A stretch of DNA of 63,681 nucleotides from Cloacibacillus sp. (GCF_020860125.1 NZ_JAJBUX010000037.1:1-63681); one strand, 5' to 3'. Shown: positions 10,938 through 20,019, counted from the stretch's first letter. Translations and numbers: made by a program. Notes: generated by a model from the sequence alone, not told the origin.

Positions 10938-13079
10938 TCAGCGGCCTTTCGGCATCAGTATGGAGAAGCTGTCTTCTTCTCCGCCGTCGTCTTCCGGCGG
11001 CGTCTCCTCTTCCTCATCGTCGCCGGCGTCGCTTTCCGCCGACTTTGAGGCGATGATCTCCGCCAGCTCGTCGTCGCTGATCATATCCATCGGCAGGCCG
11101 CTCTTTATTTTAATGAATTTACGCAGCACGCCCTCGATGTAATAATTGGTATCGGCAATCACCATCGCGCCCTCTTTTATACGCTCCGCTTTGATCTCGC
11201 TTACGAAGCGGTCCTCAAGGAGGTCTCCGGGGGTAAACGATTCTTTGTCGCCCTTCTTGGGCGGCTGCGGCCCGCGTCCAGGTTCAGGCTTTTTCGCCTC
11301 CGCGCCGCCGCCCTTGACGGCGGAGGATTCGGCGATCTTTTCCTTCTCCTTGGCGGTCGTCGTCTTGGCCTTTTTCTTTTTCAGCGCGTCCTTTTCTGGA
11401 CCGTCGATCTCGACGATTATCTGGTTGTTGGTCTCTTTGGCCTTGAGTTCGCTCAGCAGCTCATTGAAAGTCGCTATCGCGCGAGTACCGGTCAGCAGCG
11501 GCTCCTGTGTCGGTTCCTCGATGCCGCCGCCGCGCACGGTGATCTCACAGAAGGAGATCGCGTCCTCGGGCACGGTCAGCTCAAAGCTCTTTACCAGAGG
11601 CGCCTTTCTCCAGGGTCGGAAGGTGACGTCCACCTTTACCTTGTCGCCGGGCTTGTAAAAGGGTTTCTCATCGGCGATCTCGATCTTTTCGATAAAGACG
11701 ATCCGCGGGGTCTTGGTCATCTCAACGTCGACCTGCACGCCGTAGGGACTGATCTCGCGGAAAGGGTTCAGCGACATCACCTTGCCCATCGCCTCGATCT
11801 CCTTCTGGAGGGATTTGACGACGTCCTTATCGGAGTAGAAGATATTGCGGCGCGTCCAGGCTGGCGAAAGGTTGCCGCCTGAGACCGAATAGGAGACCAG
11901 CGCCGTCCCGGAACCGCGCTGGGCCCAGAGGCTGTCGATTATCCCCAAAACGCCTGTCGTGCCGATTTCCGGCCCGATATAAGGATCGGCGACGGTCTGG
12001 AAACGCTTTGTCTCGCTCTTGTTGGTCTCGACGTCGCGGAAGTTTACTGTGTAGCTTGAGGCGGCGGCAAGCTGGCCGAGAGTGCCGCCGATCGCCTCCG
12101 GGCGGTCCTGCGTCACAAGGCCGGTGATCTTGCCCAGGTAGCCAAGTTTGAAGGAGCTCTCCATGCTGGGGATTATCTTTAAGATGCTGGCATCCATCAT
12201 CGCGTAGGAGACGCTGCCGCGATTGAACATCGGGTGGGCGAAGGCGACGAAACGTCCGTCTTTGGAAACCGCGGTCAGCGTTCCGATACCGCCGGCCACG
12301 AAGTCGCCCCAGGCAAGCGCCGCTCCCATCGCCGCGCCGGGCTTGGGCTCCCATTTTAGGTTTACAGGACTGTCGCCCCCGGCGGAAGAGCCGAGCGGGA
12401 CGACGCGTAGGCCCAGTTTCTCTTCAAGACGCTTCGCGTAGCGGTCGCTGATACCGTCCACGGTCAGCGGCATCATCTTTTTTTCAAGTTTTTCGCCCGA
12501 TACCACCTCGGCGCCGTCGGCTGACAGCGCCTCAGCATCGCCTGACAGCGGTTTTTTATCCTCTGATACGGTCTTGTCGCCGGATGTCTCGGCAGCTTTT
12601 TTATCATCGCTCGCCGGATGCTCCGCCGCAACTTCTGGGATATCAAACCAGGGCAGTTTTTCCGGCCAGTCCATAGCCTTTGACATCTCTTCTATTGGAG
12701 TGACAAGGCCAAGATTGTTGTCGGCGAAGGACCAGCCGTAGCCGATCGCGCCGATCAGTTTGCCGTCCACGTAGACTGGAGAGCCGCTCATGCCAGAGGC
12801 GATACCGCCGTTTTCGCGCACATATTTATCCTCTACGCGGATGAGGATGAGGTTTTTGGGGCTCGTCTTTTTGGGAACGATTCCCAGTATCGTAACTTTG
12901 AAGGGCGTTATCTCGGTACCTGAGAGCACCGTCCGCGCGTAACCCGTCATGCCGGGCTTTATTTTTGAAAGGGGCAGCACCGGATCGCTCGGTACAAATT
13001 TACCCGCGGCGGCGGCCGCGCCCGCGATGAGGGCGGCGAGAACGGCGGCCGCTGTTATGGCTGTTATGATTTTTTTCAT
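10938..13079 (-). CDS. SpoIVB-like S55 peptidase family protein, exported
   Basis: A protein of 713 residues. An N-terminal signal peptide (KKIITAITAAAVLAALIAG) precedes the S55 peptidase region, with GGIASGMSGSPVYVDGK around residues 90-107 holding the likely catalytic serine, followed by GAIGYGWSFADN. The middle contains VAFAHPMFNRG, another S55-type histidine motif. The C-terminal part is a long linker rich in Lys, Glu and Pro with an acidic end. In sporulating Firmicutes SpoIVB cleaves a regulator across the forespore membrane. This genome looks Gram-negative and non-sporulating, so the role is probably envelope signalling or processing. I chose the ATG at 13079, with GGTGGAGG before it. 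It lies just downstream of prfB. Confidence 0.8.
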   Translation of the reverse strand: MKKIITAITAAAVLAALIAGAAAAAGKFVPSDPVLPLSKIKPGMTGYARTVLSGTEITPFKVTILGIVPKKTSPKNLILIRVEDKYVRENGGIASGMSGSPVYVDGKLIGAIGYGWSFADNNLGLVTPIEEMSKAMDWPEKLPWFDIPEVAAEHPASDDKKAAETSGDKTVSEDKKPLSGDAEALSADGAEVVSGEKLEKKMMPLTVDGISDRYAKRLEEKLGLRVVPLGSSAGGDSPVNLKWEPKPGAAMGAALAWGDFVAGGIGTLTAVSKDGRFVAFAHPMFNRGSVSYAMMDASILKIIPSMESSFKLGYLGKITGLVTQDRPEAIGGTLGQLAAASSYTVNFRDVETNKSETKRFQTVADPYIGPEIGTTGVLGIIDSLWAQRGSGTALVSYSVSGGNLSPAWTRRNIFYSDKDVVKSLQKEIEAMGKVMSLNPFREISPYGVQVDVEMTKTPRIVFIEKIEIADEKPFYKPGDKVKVDVTFRPWRKAPLVKSFELTVPEDAISFCEITVRGGGIEEPTQEPLLTGTRAIATFNELLSELKAKETNNQIIVEIDGPEKDALKKKKAKTTTAKEKEKIAESSAVKGGGAEAKKPEPGRGPQPPKKGDKESFTPGDLLEDRFVSEIKAERIKEGAMVIADTNYYIEGVLRKFIKIKSGLPMDMISDDELAEIIASKSAESDAGDDEEEETPPEDDGGEEDSFSILMPKGR

Positions 13080-13096
13080 ATTATCCTCCACCTGCG

Positions 13097-14201
13097 CTAT
13101 TTTTCGTTTTTGAGGAATCTAAGATACGACATGATCAGCTCGTCGAGCGAGCCGTCAAGCACCGCCTGCACGTTTCCGATCTCGCAGCCTGAGCGGTGGT
13201 CTTTGACCAGCTGAAAGGGCTGCAGCGTGTATGAACGTATCTGACTACCCCACGCTATGCTTCGCTTTTCTCCCTGTATGCTGTCAAGCTGTTCCTGGCG
13301 TTCCCGCAGCGTCCGCTCGAAGAGTTTTGAACGGAGCACCTGCATCGCGGTCGCCCTGTTCATGTGCTGTGAGCGCTCGGTCTGGCAGCTGACGATGATG
13401 CCCGAGGGGATGTGCGTAATACGCACCGCCGAGTCGGTCATGTTGACGTACTGGCCGCCCGCGCCGCTGGAACGGAAGGTATCCATCTTGAGGTCTTCGG
13501 GACGGATCTCTATTTCGACGCTCTCCGGCAGCACCGGCATGACCTCGACGGAGGCAAAGCTCGTATGACGGCGCTTTGCCGAGTCGAAGGGAGAGATGCG
13601 CACAAGCCGATGGACGCCCTGCTCACCCTTGAGATAGCCATAGGCGTAATCTCCCGATACCGATATAGTGACGCTCTTTATGCCGGCCTCCTGGTCGGGA
13701 AGCTCGTCTATAAGCTTCACCGTATAGCCGCGGTTTTCCACCCAGCGCATGTACATGCGGTAGAGCATCTGCGCCCAATCCTGCGAGTCCAGCCCGCCGG
13801 CGCCGGCGTGGACCGTCATTATCGCGTCGCCCGCGTCATACTCTCCGTCAAGCAGGATCAGCGTCTGGTATTCTTCGATGACCTTTTCGAGCTTCTCGGC
13901 GCGGGAATAGAACTCTTTCTCAAGCTCCGGGTCCTCTGCCTCGGCCAGTATCTCGGCGATCGCCTCAATATCCTCGAACTCGCCCCTCATCTCCGACGCC
14001 TTATCCAGGCGCGCCTGGCAGCGGGAGAATTCACGCGATACATCCTGGGCCTCCGGCGAACCCCAGAAGTCCTCTTTTTCCGTTATCTTATGAAGTTCCT
14101 TTAATTTTGCCTCGATGGAAGGCAGGTCAAAGACTTTCACGCAGCTCATCAAACGATGAACGCAGGTCCGTCATGACGGTCGATATGGGCAACACTACCA
14201 T
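13097..14201 (-). CDS. prfB: Peptide chain release factor 2, expressed by programmed +1 frameshift
   Basis: The frame-zero start ATG at 14201 follows AGGAGGGGTTACTG and encodes 24 residues ending RESL, then TGA at 14129-14127. A +1 shift at CTT TGA C continues as DLPSIEAKL for 343 more residues, giving about 367 in total, the usual RF2 size. RF2 motifs are present: SPF in VRISPFDSAKRR (stop-codon recognition) and GGQ in SSGAGGQYVNMTDSAV (peptidyl-tRNA hydrolysis). RF2 reads UGA and UAA, so the in-frame UGA gives autoregulation: low RF2 favours the shift. A simple ORF caller would start the gene too late, inside the +1 frame. Confidence 0.95.
14126..14132 (-). promoter_or_regulatory. prfB +1 programmed frameshift site (CTT TGA C)
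   Basis: The minus strand reads GAA AGT CTT TGA CCT, the canonical CUU-UGA-C slippery stop of bacterial prfB. A Shine-Dalgarno-like stimulator upstream is weak here (GTGAAAG) compared with the AGGGGG of Escherichia coli. Confidence 0.93.
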
Positions 14202-14300
14202 CAGTAACCCCTCCTGAAAATACGAATCAACTTTTATTATAACCGCAAAAGAACAAAATCGTATATAATTTTACCGAAGTCGACCGAGGGAAGTGGCAAA

Positions 14301-15311
14301 ATGGCAAAGACAAATGACGAGGCTACCAGCCGCGCAATGATATTTGAGATGTTGATGGAAAACCCGGGGGAGATAATCCCCAGCTCGCTGCTGACACAAA
14401 AGCTCTCATCTTCACGCCAGGCGGTATTCAAGGCCGTCTGCGCCCTCAGGGACGAGGGCGTCCCCGTTGAATCGATTCCGCAGAGGGGCTACCGCCTCGA
14501 CGGGATAGAGGATCTCCAAAAACTCAGCCCGACGATGATAGAATATTTCCTGCGCGGCAATCCCCTTTTTAACAGATGTATTTATATGAGGGAGACGGAC
14601 TCCACGCAGAAGGTGATAAAGAAGCTCGCGCTGCAGGAGGCCGAGGCTGGCGTCCTGGCGCTCACGGAGCGGCAGAGCGAGGGGCGCGGACGCCGCGGCA
14701 GAAGCTGGCAGAGCCTCGACGAGAAAAATTTGATGTTCTCCATGCTTTTGCGTCCGGCGCTGAAGCCTGGCGAGGTGCAGCTGCTCAACCTCGCCGCCGG
14801 ACTCGCCGTTAAGGAGACGCTGAGGGAGCTCTGCGGCATTCCCGCGGAGCTGAAGTGGCCTAACGACATCCTCTGCCGCGACAGGAAGCTCTGCGGCATC
14901 CTCAGCGAGGCCTCAGGCGAGCCGGACCGGATATATTACGCGGTTACGGGCATCGGTATCAACGTCAATATGGAATCCGCCGACATCCCCGACGATATAT
15001 CCGCAGTCGCCACCTCCGTCTGTATCGAAAGCGGAAGACAGTTTGCCAGATGGAAGCTGCTGGTGGAATTTCTCGACCGTTTTGCCGGTTTCATGTCCCT
15101 TCTTACCTCTCGCGGCGGCGCGGCGAAATTGCTCGCGCTTTACCGGACGGGCTGTGATACGATAGGGAAGGATATCCGCGTGATGCAGGACGAAGAGGTA
15201 TTCACCGGCAGGGCGACGGATATCACGCCAGAGGGCGCGCTTGTCGTGCAGACCGGCGAGGGAGAAAAAATATTTGCCGCGGCGGATGTTCACCATTTGC
15301 GCATGGCATAA
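14301..15311 (+). CDS. birA: Bifunctional biotin ligase / biotin operon repressor BirA
   Basis: A protein of 336 residues. An N-terminal winged helix-turn-helix (about residues 10-65, with SRQAVFKAVCALRDEGVPVE) is followed by the biotin-protein ligase core with the biotinyl-AMP loop ESEGRGRRGRSW and the motif LKWPNDILC, and a C-terminal SH3-like part. It makes biotinyl-AMP and attaches biotin to carrier lysines; the HTH suggests it also represses biotin genes. It is divergent from prfB with about 100 bases between them. selD begins 15 bases after its stop, so the two probably form an operon. Confidence 0.92.
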   Translation: MAKTNDEATSRAMIFEMLMENPGEIIPSSLLTQKLSSSRQAVFKAVCALRDEGVPVESIPQRGYRLDGIEDLQKLSPTMIEYFLRGNPLFNRCIYMRETDSTQKVIKKLALQEAEAGVLALTERQSEGRGRRGRSWQSLDEKNLMFSMLLRPALKPGEVQLLNLAAGLAVKETLRELCGIPAELKWPNDILCRDRKLCGILSEASGEPDRIYYAVTGIGINVNMESADIPDDISAVATSVCIESGRQFARWKLLVEFLDRFAGFMSLLTSRGGAAKLLALYRTGCDTIGKDIRVMQDEEVFTGRATDITPEGALVVQTGEGEKIFAAADVHHLRMA

Positions 15312-15325
15312 GGAGTGAGTATCGG

Positions 15326-16357
15326 ATGAGGCTGACGGAACGCGCCCGCACAAGCGGCTGAGCTGCGAAGATAGCTCCGGCGGAGCTTGACAGTATATTA
15401 AAGGATCTTCCTGTCTTTCGTTCGGAGGAGCTGCTCGCCTCCTGGAATCACGGCGAGGACGCGGCGCTTTGGAAAATAACCGATGAGCGGATCGGGATAT
15501 TGACGATCGATTTTATCACCCCGGTGGTCGACGACCCGAAGAGGTTCGGCGAGATCGCGGCGGCGAATTCTCTCAGCGACGTATACGCGATGGGCGGCAG
15601 GCCGATAATCGCGCTGAACGTCGTCTGCTTCCCCACCTCCTGCGAGCCGATCTCCGTGCTGCAGGATATCCTGGAGGGCGGCGCGCGCAAGATAATCGAG
15701 GCGCGGGCGATGCTGGCGGGCGGCCACAGCGTGCAGGACGAAGAGCCGAAATACGGGCTCGTCGTCTTTGGCGAGGTGGATAGCGACGAGATGTGGACCG
15801 TAGGCAGCGCCAAGGAGGGCGACTCGCTCATCCTTACAAAGCCGATAGGTACTGGGATTGCCGTCACGGCAATCAAGGCTGGACTCTTTTCACCGGAGAA
15901 CATCGAGGCGGCGGAGCTGAATATGGCAAGGCTCAACGCGGTGCCGCCGCTGCTGCCCAAGAGGCTGCGTATGGCGGTAAACGCCTGTACGGACCTTACG
16001 GGCTTCGGACTGGCCAGCCACGCGCTTGACCTCGCCTCGGAGGGCGTCTCGCTGGAGATAGACTGCGCGAGGGTCCCGTTGCTGCCCGGGATAGCGGAGA
16101 TGGCGGATATGGGGCTGATACCGGCCGGTTCCTACGAGAACAAGAAATATATCGGCGCTAAGGTCGTAAACGATTCGCCTATGGGACGTTTTGCCGAGGA
16201 CATCGCCTTTGACCCGCAGACATCGGGCGGACTGCTGCTCGCGGTCCAGCCGCGCGAGGCGGAAGAAATCGCCGCGATACTTAGGGAAAACGGTTTCGCG
16301 GAGACGGCGCTGATCGGAAGGTTCGTCAAGGGTGAAGAAAAGCTGATCTTAAAGTAA
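15326..16357 (+). CDS. selD: Selenide, water dikinase SelD, itself a selenoprotein (in-frame UGA)
   Basis: Read from the ATG at 15326 with AAGGAGTGAG upstream, the frame runs MRLTERARTSG, then TGA at 15359-15361, then AAKIAPAELDSIL, and stays open to 16357, for 343 residues in all. In SelD the catalytic site is Cys or Sec followed by a conserved Lys; here the UGA falls exactly there with Lys three residues later (position 15), so it is read as selenocysteine 12. Downstream motifs fit SelD: TIDFITPVVDDPKRFGEIAA, SDVYAMGG and DLTGFGLASHA. The enzyme makes selenophosphate from selenide and ATP for Sec-tRNA and selenouridine synthesis. A standard ORF caller would truncate it to a start near 15500. 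Confidence 0.93.
15359..15390 (+). promoter_or_regulatory. Bacterial SECIS-like hairpin after the selD UGA
   Basis: AGCTCC (15373-15378), loop GGC, GGAGCT (15382-15387). The loop starts 17 bases after the UGA and opens with G, which agrees with the known bacterial SECIS rules (short apical loop with an early G, 16-37 bases from the UGA). SelB would bind it. Confidence 0.75.
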
Positions 16358-16374
16358 GTTTTGGGAAAAAATTA

Positions 16375-16414
16375 AAGGGTGGGCTGACCTATTGTCGTCA
16401 GCTCACCCTTTTTA
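16375..16414 (+). terminator. Terminator after selD
   Basis: AAGGGTGGGCTGAC (16375-16388) pairs with GTCAGCTCACCCTT (16397-16410) with one G-U pair, followed by TTT. Confidence 0.8.
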
Positions 16415-16434
16415 ATTGCGGCCCTCTCATTGTT

Positions 16435-16635
16435 CTAGGCGATAACGTACATTACCGCGCCGGCGACGCAGGCGACCGCCGCAAGTCCGAGCATCAGCAT
16501 GTTGTTGACCTGTCCGGCCTTCTTCTTATCATCCGCGCTGAATTCCCTGTAACCACAGTTCGTGGAGAGGTTTTCTTTTCCGTCCATGTCGTACCATTTC
16601 TTGAGATAAACCGGCGTTCTGAGTGTGAATTTCAT
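16435..16635 (-). CDS. Small tail-anchored membrane protein of unknown function
   Basis: A 66-residue protein that I do not recognise. It starts MKFTLRTPVYLKKWYDMDGK, has a charged middle (FSADDKKKAGQ) and ends in one hydrophobic helix (MLMLGLAAVACVAGAVMYV) at the very C-terminus. That is the layout of a tail-anchored protein with a short soluble head. A good GGAG ribosome-binding site lies about 9 bases upstream of the ATG, which supports it being real despite its size. It stands alone between the selD terminator and the divergent Lrp gene. Confidence 0.7.
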   Translation of the reverse strand: MKFTLRTPVYLKKWYDMDGKENLSTNCGYREFSADDKKKAGQVNNMLMLGLAAVACVAGAVMYVIA

Positions 16636-16844
16636 CTTCGTATCCTCCTGTATCTGTTGTATTTTTTATCTTGGTGCCGCTCTTTCTTTGTGATTATATT
16701 TTCGCAGAAGAGGTCGTTTTCAGCCATAGAGAGCTGAAAGAACTTAGGCAGCTTTACTAAAAAAACTAAATCAGTTCGCTATTTTCGCTTCAGTTTTGGT
16801 ATAATCGCACAAAGATGTTGTTTATTCGGGATTGGAGAGGCAAA

Positions 16845-17318
16845 ATGAGAGAGAGACAGATAACGCTGGACGAGACAGACTGGAAAATACTTGAGACGCT
16901 GCAGGATAACGCCCGTTCCACCTTCACGGAGATCGGGCAGATCGTAGGGCTCACCGCTCCCGCCGTCAGAGAGCGGATCAGGCGTATGGAGGACGAAGAG
17001 CTGATCGCGGGATACAGGCCGGTCATCAACTACAATGTTCTCGGTCGTCCGCTGCACGCGCTGATCTCTCTTAAATACAAAAGCGCCTCACGCGCCGCGG
17101 AGCGCTCGGAGTTTTCGCAGCTCGGCCTTTTTAAGGATATTCCCGGTGTGCTGAGGTCCTGGCTGGTGACCGGCGACACGGAGTGCGTAATAGAGGCCGT
17201 CACCGCAACGATGAAGGAACTTGACGCGATACTCGTGGAGCTTAACAGGCTGGGCTTCCTCACCGTAACGTATATGGTACTTGAGGATACGGGAGAGAGA
17301 AACTGCCGCAAACTTTAA
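16845..17318 (+). CDS. Lrp/AsnC-family transcriptional regulator
   Basis: A 157-residue protein. The N-terminal helix-turn-helix (DETDWKILETLQDNARSTFT, then EIGQIVGLTAPAVRERIRRM) is typical of Lrp/AsnC proteins, followed by a RAM (ACT-like) ligand-binding domain with GVLRSWLVTGDTECVIEAV. Such regulators usually sense an amino acid and act as dimers or octamers. I chose the ATG at 16845 because GGAGAGG precedes it; the upstream start at 16815 lacks a site. It is divergent from the small membrane protein. The target genes are unknown. Confidence 0.88.
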   Translation: MRERQITLDETDWKILETLQDNARSTFTEIGQIVGLTAPAVRERIRRMEDEELIAGYRPVINYNVLGRPLHALISLKYKSASRAAERSEFSQLGLFKDIPGVLRSWLVTGDTECVIEAVTATMKELDAILVELNRLGFLTVTYMVLEDTGERNCRKL

Positions 17319-17530
17319 CACAGAGCATTTATATAACGGCCATTAATATGAATTGAAGGAATAGAAAATAGCCCTGCCGCTCACGGCTCTCAATATTTGA
17401 TCGGCACGGGCGACCTTATACGGTTGTTTATCTTTCCTGCCCAGGCATTTTTCAAGTAGCCAGCCCCGCTGAAAATCTAATTTTTGCCGCTGTCAAAAAT
17501 TTTTTCTTCTCACTGAATGCAGTCTATGCA

Positions 17531-17568
17531 AAAAGAGGACGTCCGCCGCGATGTACCGGGGACGTCCT
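17531..17568 (-). terminator. Terminator after the envelope operon (lptF/G end)
   Basis: AGGACGTCC (17536-17544) pairs with GGACGTCCT (17560-17568). On the minus strand the stem is followed by CTTTTT. It lies about 30 bases past the permease stop. Confidence 0.75.
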
Positions 17569-17599
17569 TATGCCGTTCTGTTTTTTGTATCCTACTTTA

Positions 17600-18727
17600 T
17601 TATCCCAGCCTGTTCGCCCGTGAGCAGAGCCAGATGGAGATAACAAGGAATACCGCGTTGGCCGTCCAGGCGGCGACAAAGGGCGGAAGCGTGCCGCTCT
17701 CGCCTAAGGCCCGGCTGAACGACATTATCACGTAGTAGACAAAGATGATAATGACGCTATATCCCAGTCCCACACCCGAGCTTGAACGCTGCGGCCGGCT
17801 ACCGAGCGCGGCTCCCAGCATCGCGAATATCAGGCAGGCCCAGGGAACGGCGATCCTCAGCTGAAGCGCCATCCAAAGGTCTCCAGTACCCTCGCCCATC
17901 TTCTCTTTGAGCTTCACGGCGGTTACCAGCTCCGGGATCGTCATCTCATCGGGAGAGCTGGACTTGGTGGAGATCTCGTCCGGTCCGAGATTGAGAGTGA
18001 GCGCCTGACGGTTGAACTTAAAGAGCAGTCCCACCTCTTTGGTCTCTTTCTTTATCTCATAGACCGCGCCGTCCTCAAGCCACCAGCTGCCGTCCACCCA
18101 TTTGCCGCGCTGCGCCGATATTATCCGCGCGAGGCGGCCGTCCTCAAACTCTTCCACCGTCACGTCCTTCATGTCCTTGGTGGAATTATCCATCTGGTCG
18201 ACGTAGATCACGCGCTTTATCACGCCGTCGCTCTCCTCTTTAAGGAAAACCTTCTGCGTAAAGATCGGCGCCGATTCGCGCAGGACCTCGTATTTCATCA
18301 CGTTAGCCGCGGCACGTTCGCTCATCGGCACAATGCTTTCGTTGATGAAGAAGGCACATATTGAGACGAAGAAGGCCGCGATCACCACAGGACGCACGAT
18401 ACGCTGAAAAGAGAGCCCAGCTGATTTAAGCGCCACGAGCTCGGAGTTCGCCGAAAGTTTGCCAAAACCCAGCAGCGCCGCGAGCAGGCAGCTCATGGGG
18501 ATAGTAAAGACGACGAGTCTTGGCATGTAGTACAGGAAAAGCCTGATCACGATATCAATCGAGACGCCCTTCTGGATGATAAGATCCGCCATCTGGAAGA
18601 GCAGGCCACCGGCTACAAGAATTATGGTAAAGGCTATGAGCCCGAAGAAAAAGGGCGCCTTGAGCTCTCCCAGGATAAATCGGTCGAGCGCCCTCATTCT
18701 AAAAGAAAATTTATCAGAACTATTCAA
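17600..18727 (-). CDS. LptF/LptG-family lipopolysaccharide export permease
   Basis: A protein of 375 residues with the YjgP/YjgQ layout: an N-terminal pair of helices (FFFGLIAFTIILVAGGLLFQ), a second pair ending near residue 130, a periplasmic beta-jellyroll (about 135-280), and C-terminal helices. LptF and LptG form the inner-membrane part of the Lpt transporter that pulls LPS out for transport to the outer membrane, with ATPase LptB. Only one paralogue is present here, so LptF and LptG cannot be told apart. The start is TTG at 18727 with GGAGAAG before it, overlapping the kdsC stop as TTGA, which indicates translational coupling. Confidence 0.87.
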   Translation of the reverse strand: MNSSDKFSFRMRALDRFILGELKAPFFFGLIAFTIILVAGGLLFQMADLIIQKGVSIDIVIRLFLYYMPRLVVFTIPMSCLLAALLGFGKLSANSELVALKSAGLSFQRIVRPVVIAAFFVSICAFFINESIVPMSERAAANVMKYEVLRESAPIFTQKVFLKEESDGVIKRVIYVDQMDNSTKDMKDVTVEEFEDGRLARIISAQRGKWVDGSWWLEDGAVYEIKKETKEVGLLFKFNRQALTLNLGPDEISTKSSSPDEMTIPELVTAVKLKEKMGEGTGDLWMALQLRIAVPWACLIFAMLGAALGSRPQRSSSGVGLGYSVIIIFVYYVIMSFSRALGESGTLPPFVAAWTANAVFLVISIWLCSRANRLG

Positions 18728-19200
18728 CGGTCTTCTCCACTATTCAGCCTGATTATCCTGTCCGCGCACTCACGCACGGCGCCTCTGCCTCCGCACCGGT
18801 CCGTGACGTAATCCGCGCATGCGATTACCGACGGATGGGCGTTAGCGACGGCGAAACCAACTCCGGACCATTTGATACATTCGATATCCGGCGTGTCGTC
18901 TCCCGCGTAGGCGGTCTCCGCGGCGGTTATCCCCCATTCGGCGGCGAGCGCGCGAAGGTTCCGCAGCTTGTCGTCCGTACCGTTGATGCAGCGCGTTATC
19001 TTAAGATTGTCGCCGCGCTGCTGCGTCGGCGCCGAGTAGCGGCCGCTGATAAAGACGACCTTGACCCCGCTCCGCAGGAGCAGCGCTATCCCCTGCCCGT
19101 CCTGAACGTCGAAACGTTTCAGTTCGTTGCCGGAGCCGTCCATATAAATGCCGCCGTCGGTCAAAGTGCCGTCGACGTCCATCGCGAATAGTTTAATCAA
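18724..19200 (-). CDS. kdsC: KDO-8-phosphate phosphatase KdsC (HAD family)
   Basis: A compact HAD phosphatase of 158 residues. Motif I is DVDGTLTDGG (residues 8-17), motif II the SGR in VVFISGRYS, and motif III GDDTPDIE. It lacks a large cap domain, as KdsC does, and works as a tetramer. It removes phosphate from 3-deoxy-D-manno-octulosonate 8-phosphate to make KDO for the LPS inner core. It overlaps lpxA by 8 bases and the permease by 3, inside the envelope run. Confidence 0.88.
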   Translation of the reverse strand: MIKLFAMDVDGTLTDGGIYMDGSGNELKRFDVQDGQGIALLLRSGVKVVFISGRYSAPTQQRGDNLKITRCINGTDDKLRNLRALAAEWGITAAETAYAGDDTPDIECIKWSGVGFAVANAHPSVIACADYVTDRCGGRGAVRECADRIIRLNSGEDR

Positions 19201-20014
19201 CTTTATCCTCTGTCTTATGATGCCAGTCCTGAGTCATACGCGGAGTGAAGCCTCTTGTACTGTTCGCCGCAAAGTCAAGGATCATCTGCGCCTCATGGTC
19301 GTCAGGATATTTCTCCTGTACCTGGCGCAGCCCCTCCCTTACGGTGAGCTTTGAATTATAGATCAGCTTGTACATATCACGTATCTTCCGGCGCGTCTGA
19401 ATGTCTATATTGCGGCGGCGCAGTCCGACCTTGTTGATATCATAGACGCGCATCGGTATCCCCGCGGCGAGACAATAGGGCGGGACGTCCTGCGTGATAC
19501 GCGAAAGACCGCCGACCATGCAGTATGAGCCGATATGCGTGAACTGATGAAAACCGGTCATGCCGCCGATAACGACGTAATCTCCCACATGCACATGCCC
19601 CGATAGGCCGGCCTTGTTTGCGACCGTACATTCTCTGCCTACATGGACGTTATGGGCGAAGTGCACCCCCTCCATAATGAAGCAGCCGTCTCCCACCGTG
19701 GTCGACTCGCCCTCGCCGACGGCGCGGTTGATGGTGACATATTCGCGGCAGACGACCCTGTCGCCGATGACGGCCCAGGTCTCCTCGCCCTTGTAGCTGA
19801 GATCCTGCGGTATGCCGCCGATCACGGCGTGTTCATGGATGACACAGTCAGAGCCAAGTTTTGTGTAGTCACAGACCCTGGAAAAGGCTCTTAGTATTGT
19901 TCCCGAGCCGATCTTTGTCTTCGCGTCGACGATACAATAAGGACCTATATTTACGTTATCGCCTAACTCCGCGTCTTTGTCCACAATAGCTGTCGGATGT
20001 ATTTGGACGCTCAT
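19193..20014 (-). CDS. lpxA: UDP-N-acetylglucosamine acyltransferase LpxA
   Basis: A protein of 273 residues that starts MSVQIHPTAIVDKDAELGDN and carries left-handed beta-helix hexapeptide repeats over the first 190 or so residues. The catalytic histidine region is GVHFAHNVHVGREC, followed by GGMTGFHQFTHIGSYCMVGG. The C-terminal helical part (VGLRRRNIDIQTRRKIRD) is typical. LpxA adds the first 3-hydroxyacyl chain to UDP-GlcNAc in lipid A synthesis. It follows fabZ by 5 bases, the classical fabZ-lpxA arrangement. Confidence 0.95.
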   Translation of the reverse strand: MSVQIHPTAIVDKDAELGDNVNIGPYCIVDAKTKIGSGTILRAFSRVCDYTKLGSDCVIHEHAVIGGIPQDLSYKGEETWAVIGDRVVCREYVTINRAVGEGESTTVGDGCFIMEGVHFAHNVHVGRECTVANKAGLSGHVHVGDYVVIGGMTGFHQFTHIGSYCMVGGLSRITQDVPPYCLAAGIPMRVYDINKVGLRRRNIDIQTRRKIRDMYKLIYNSKLTVREGLRQVQEKYPDDHEAQMILDFAANSTRGFTPRMTQDWHHKTEDKVD

Positions 20015-20019
20015 CTTCT

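Noticed and set aside
11146..11658. 170-residue open frame on the plus strand
   Set aside because: It is antisense to the S55 peptidase frame, which has a signal peptide and catalytic motifs; the plus-strand product is Ser/Arg-rich low-complexity sequence.
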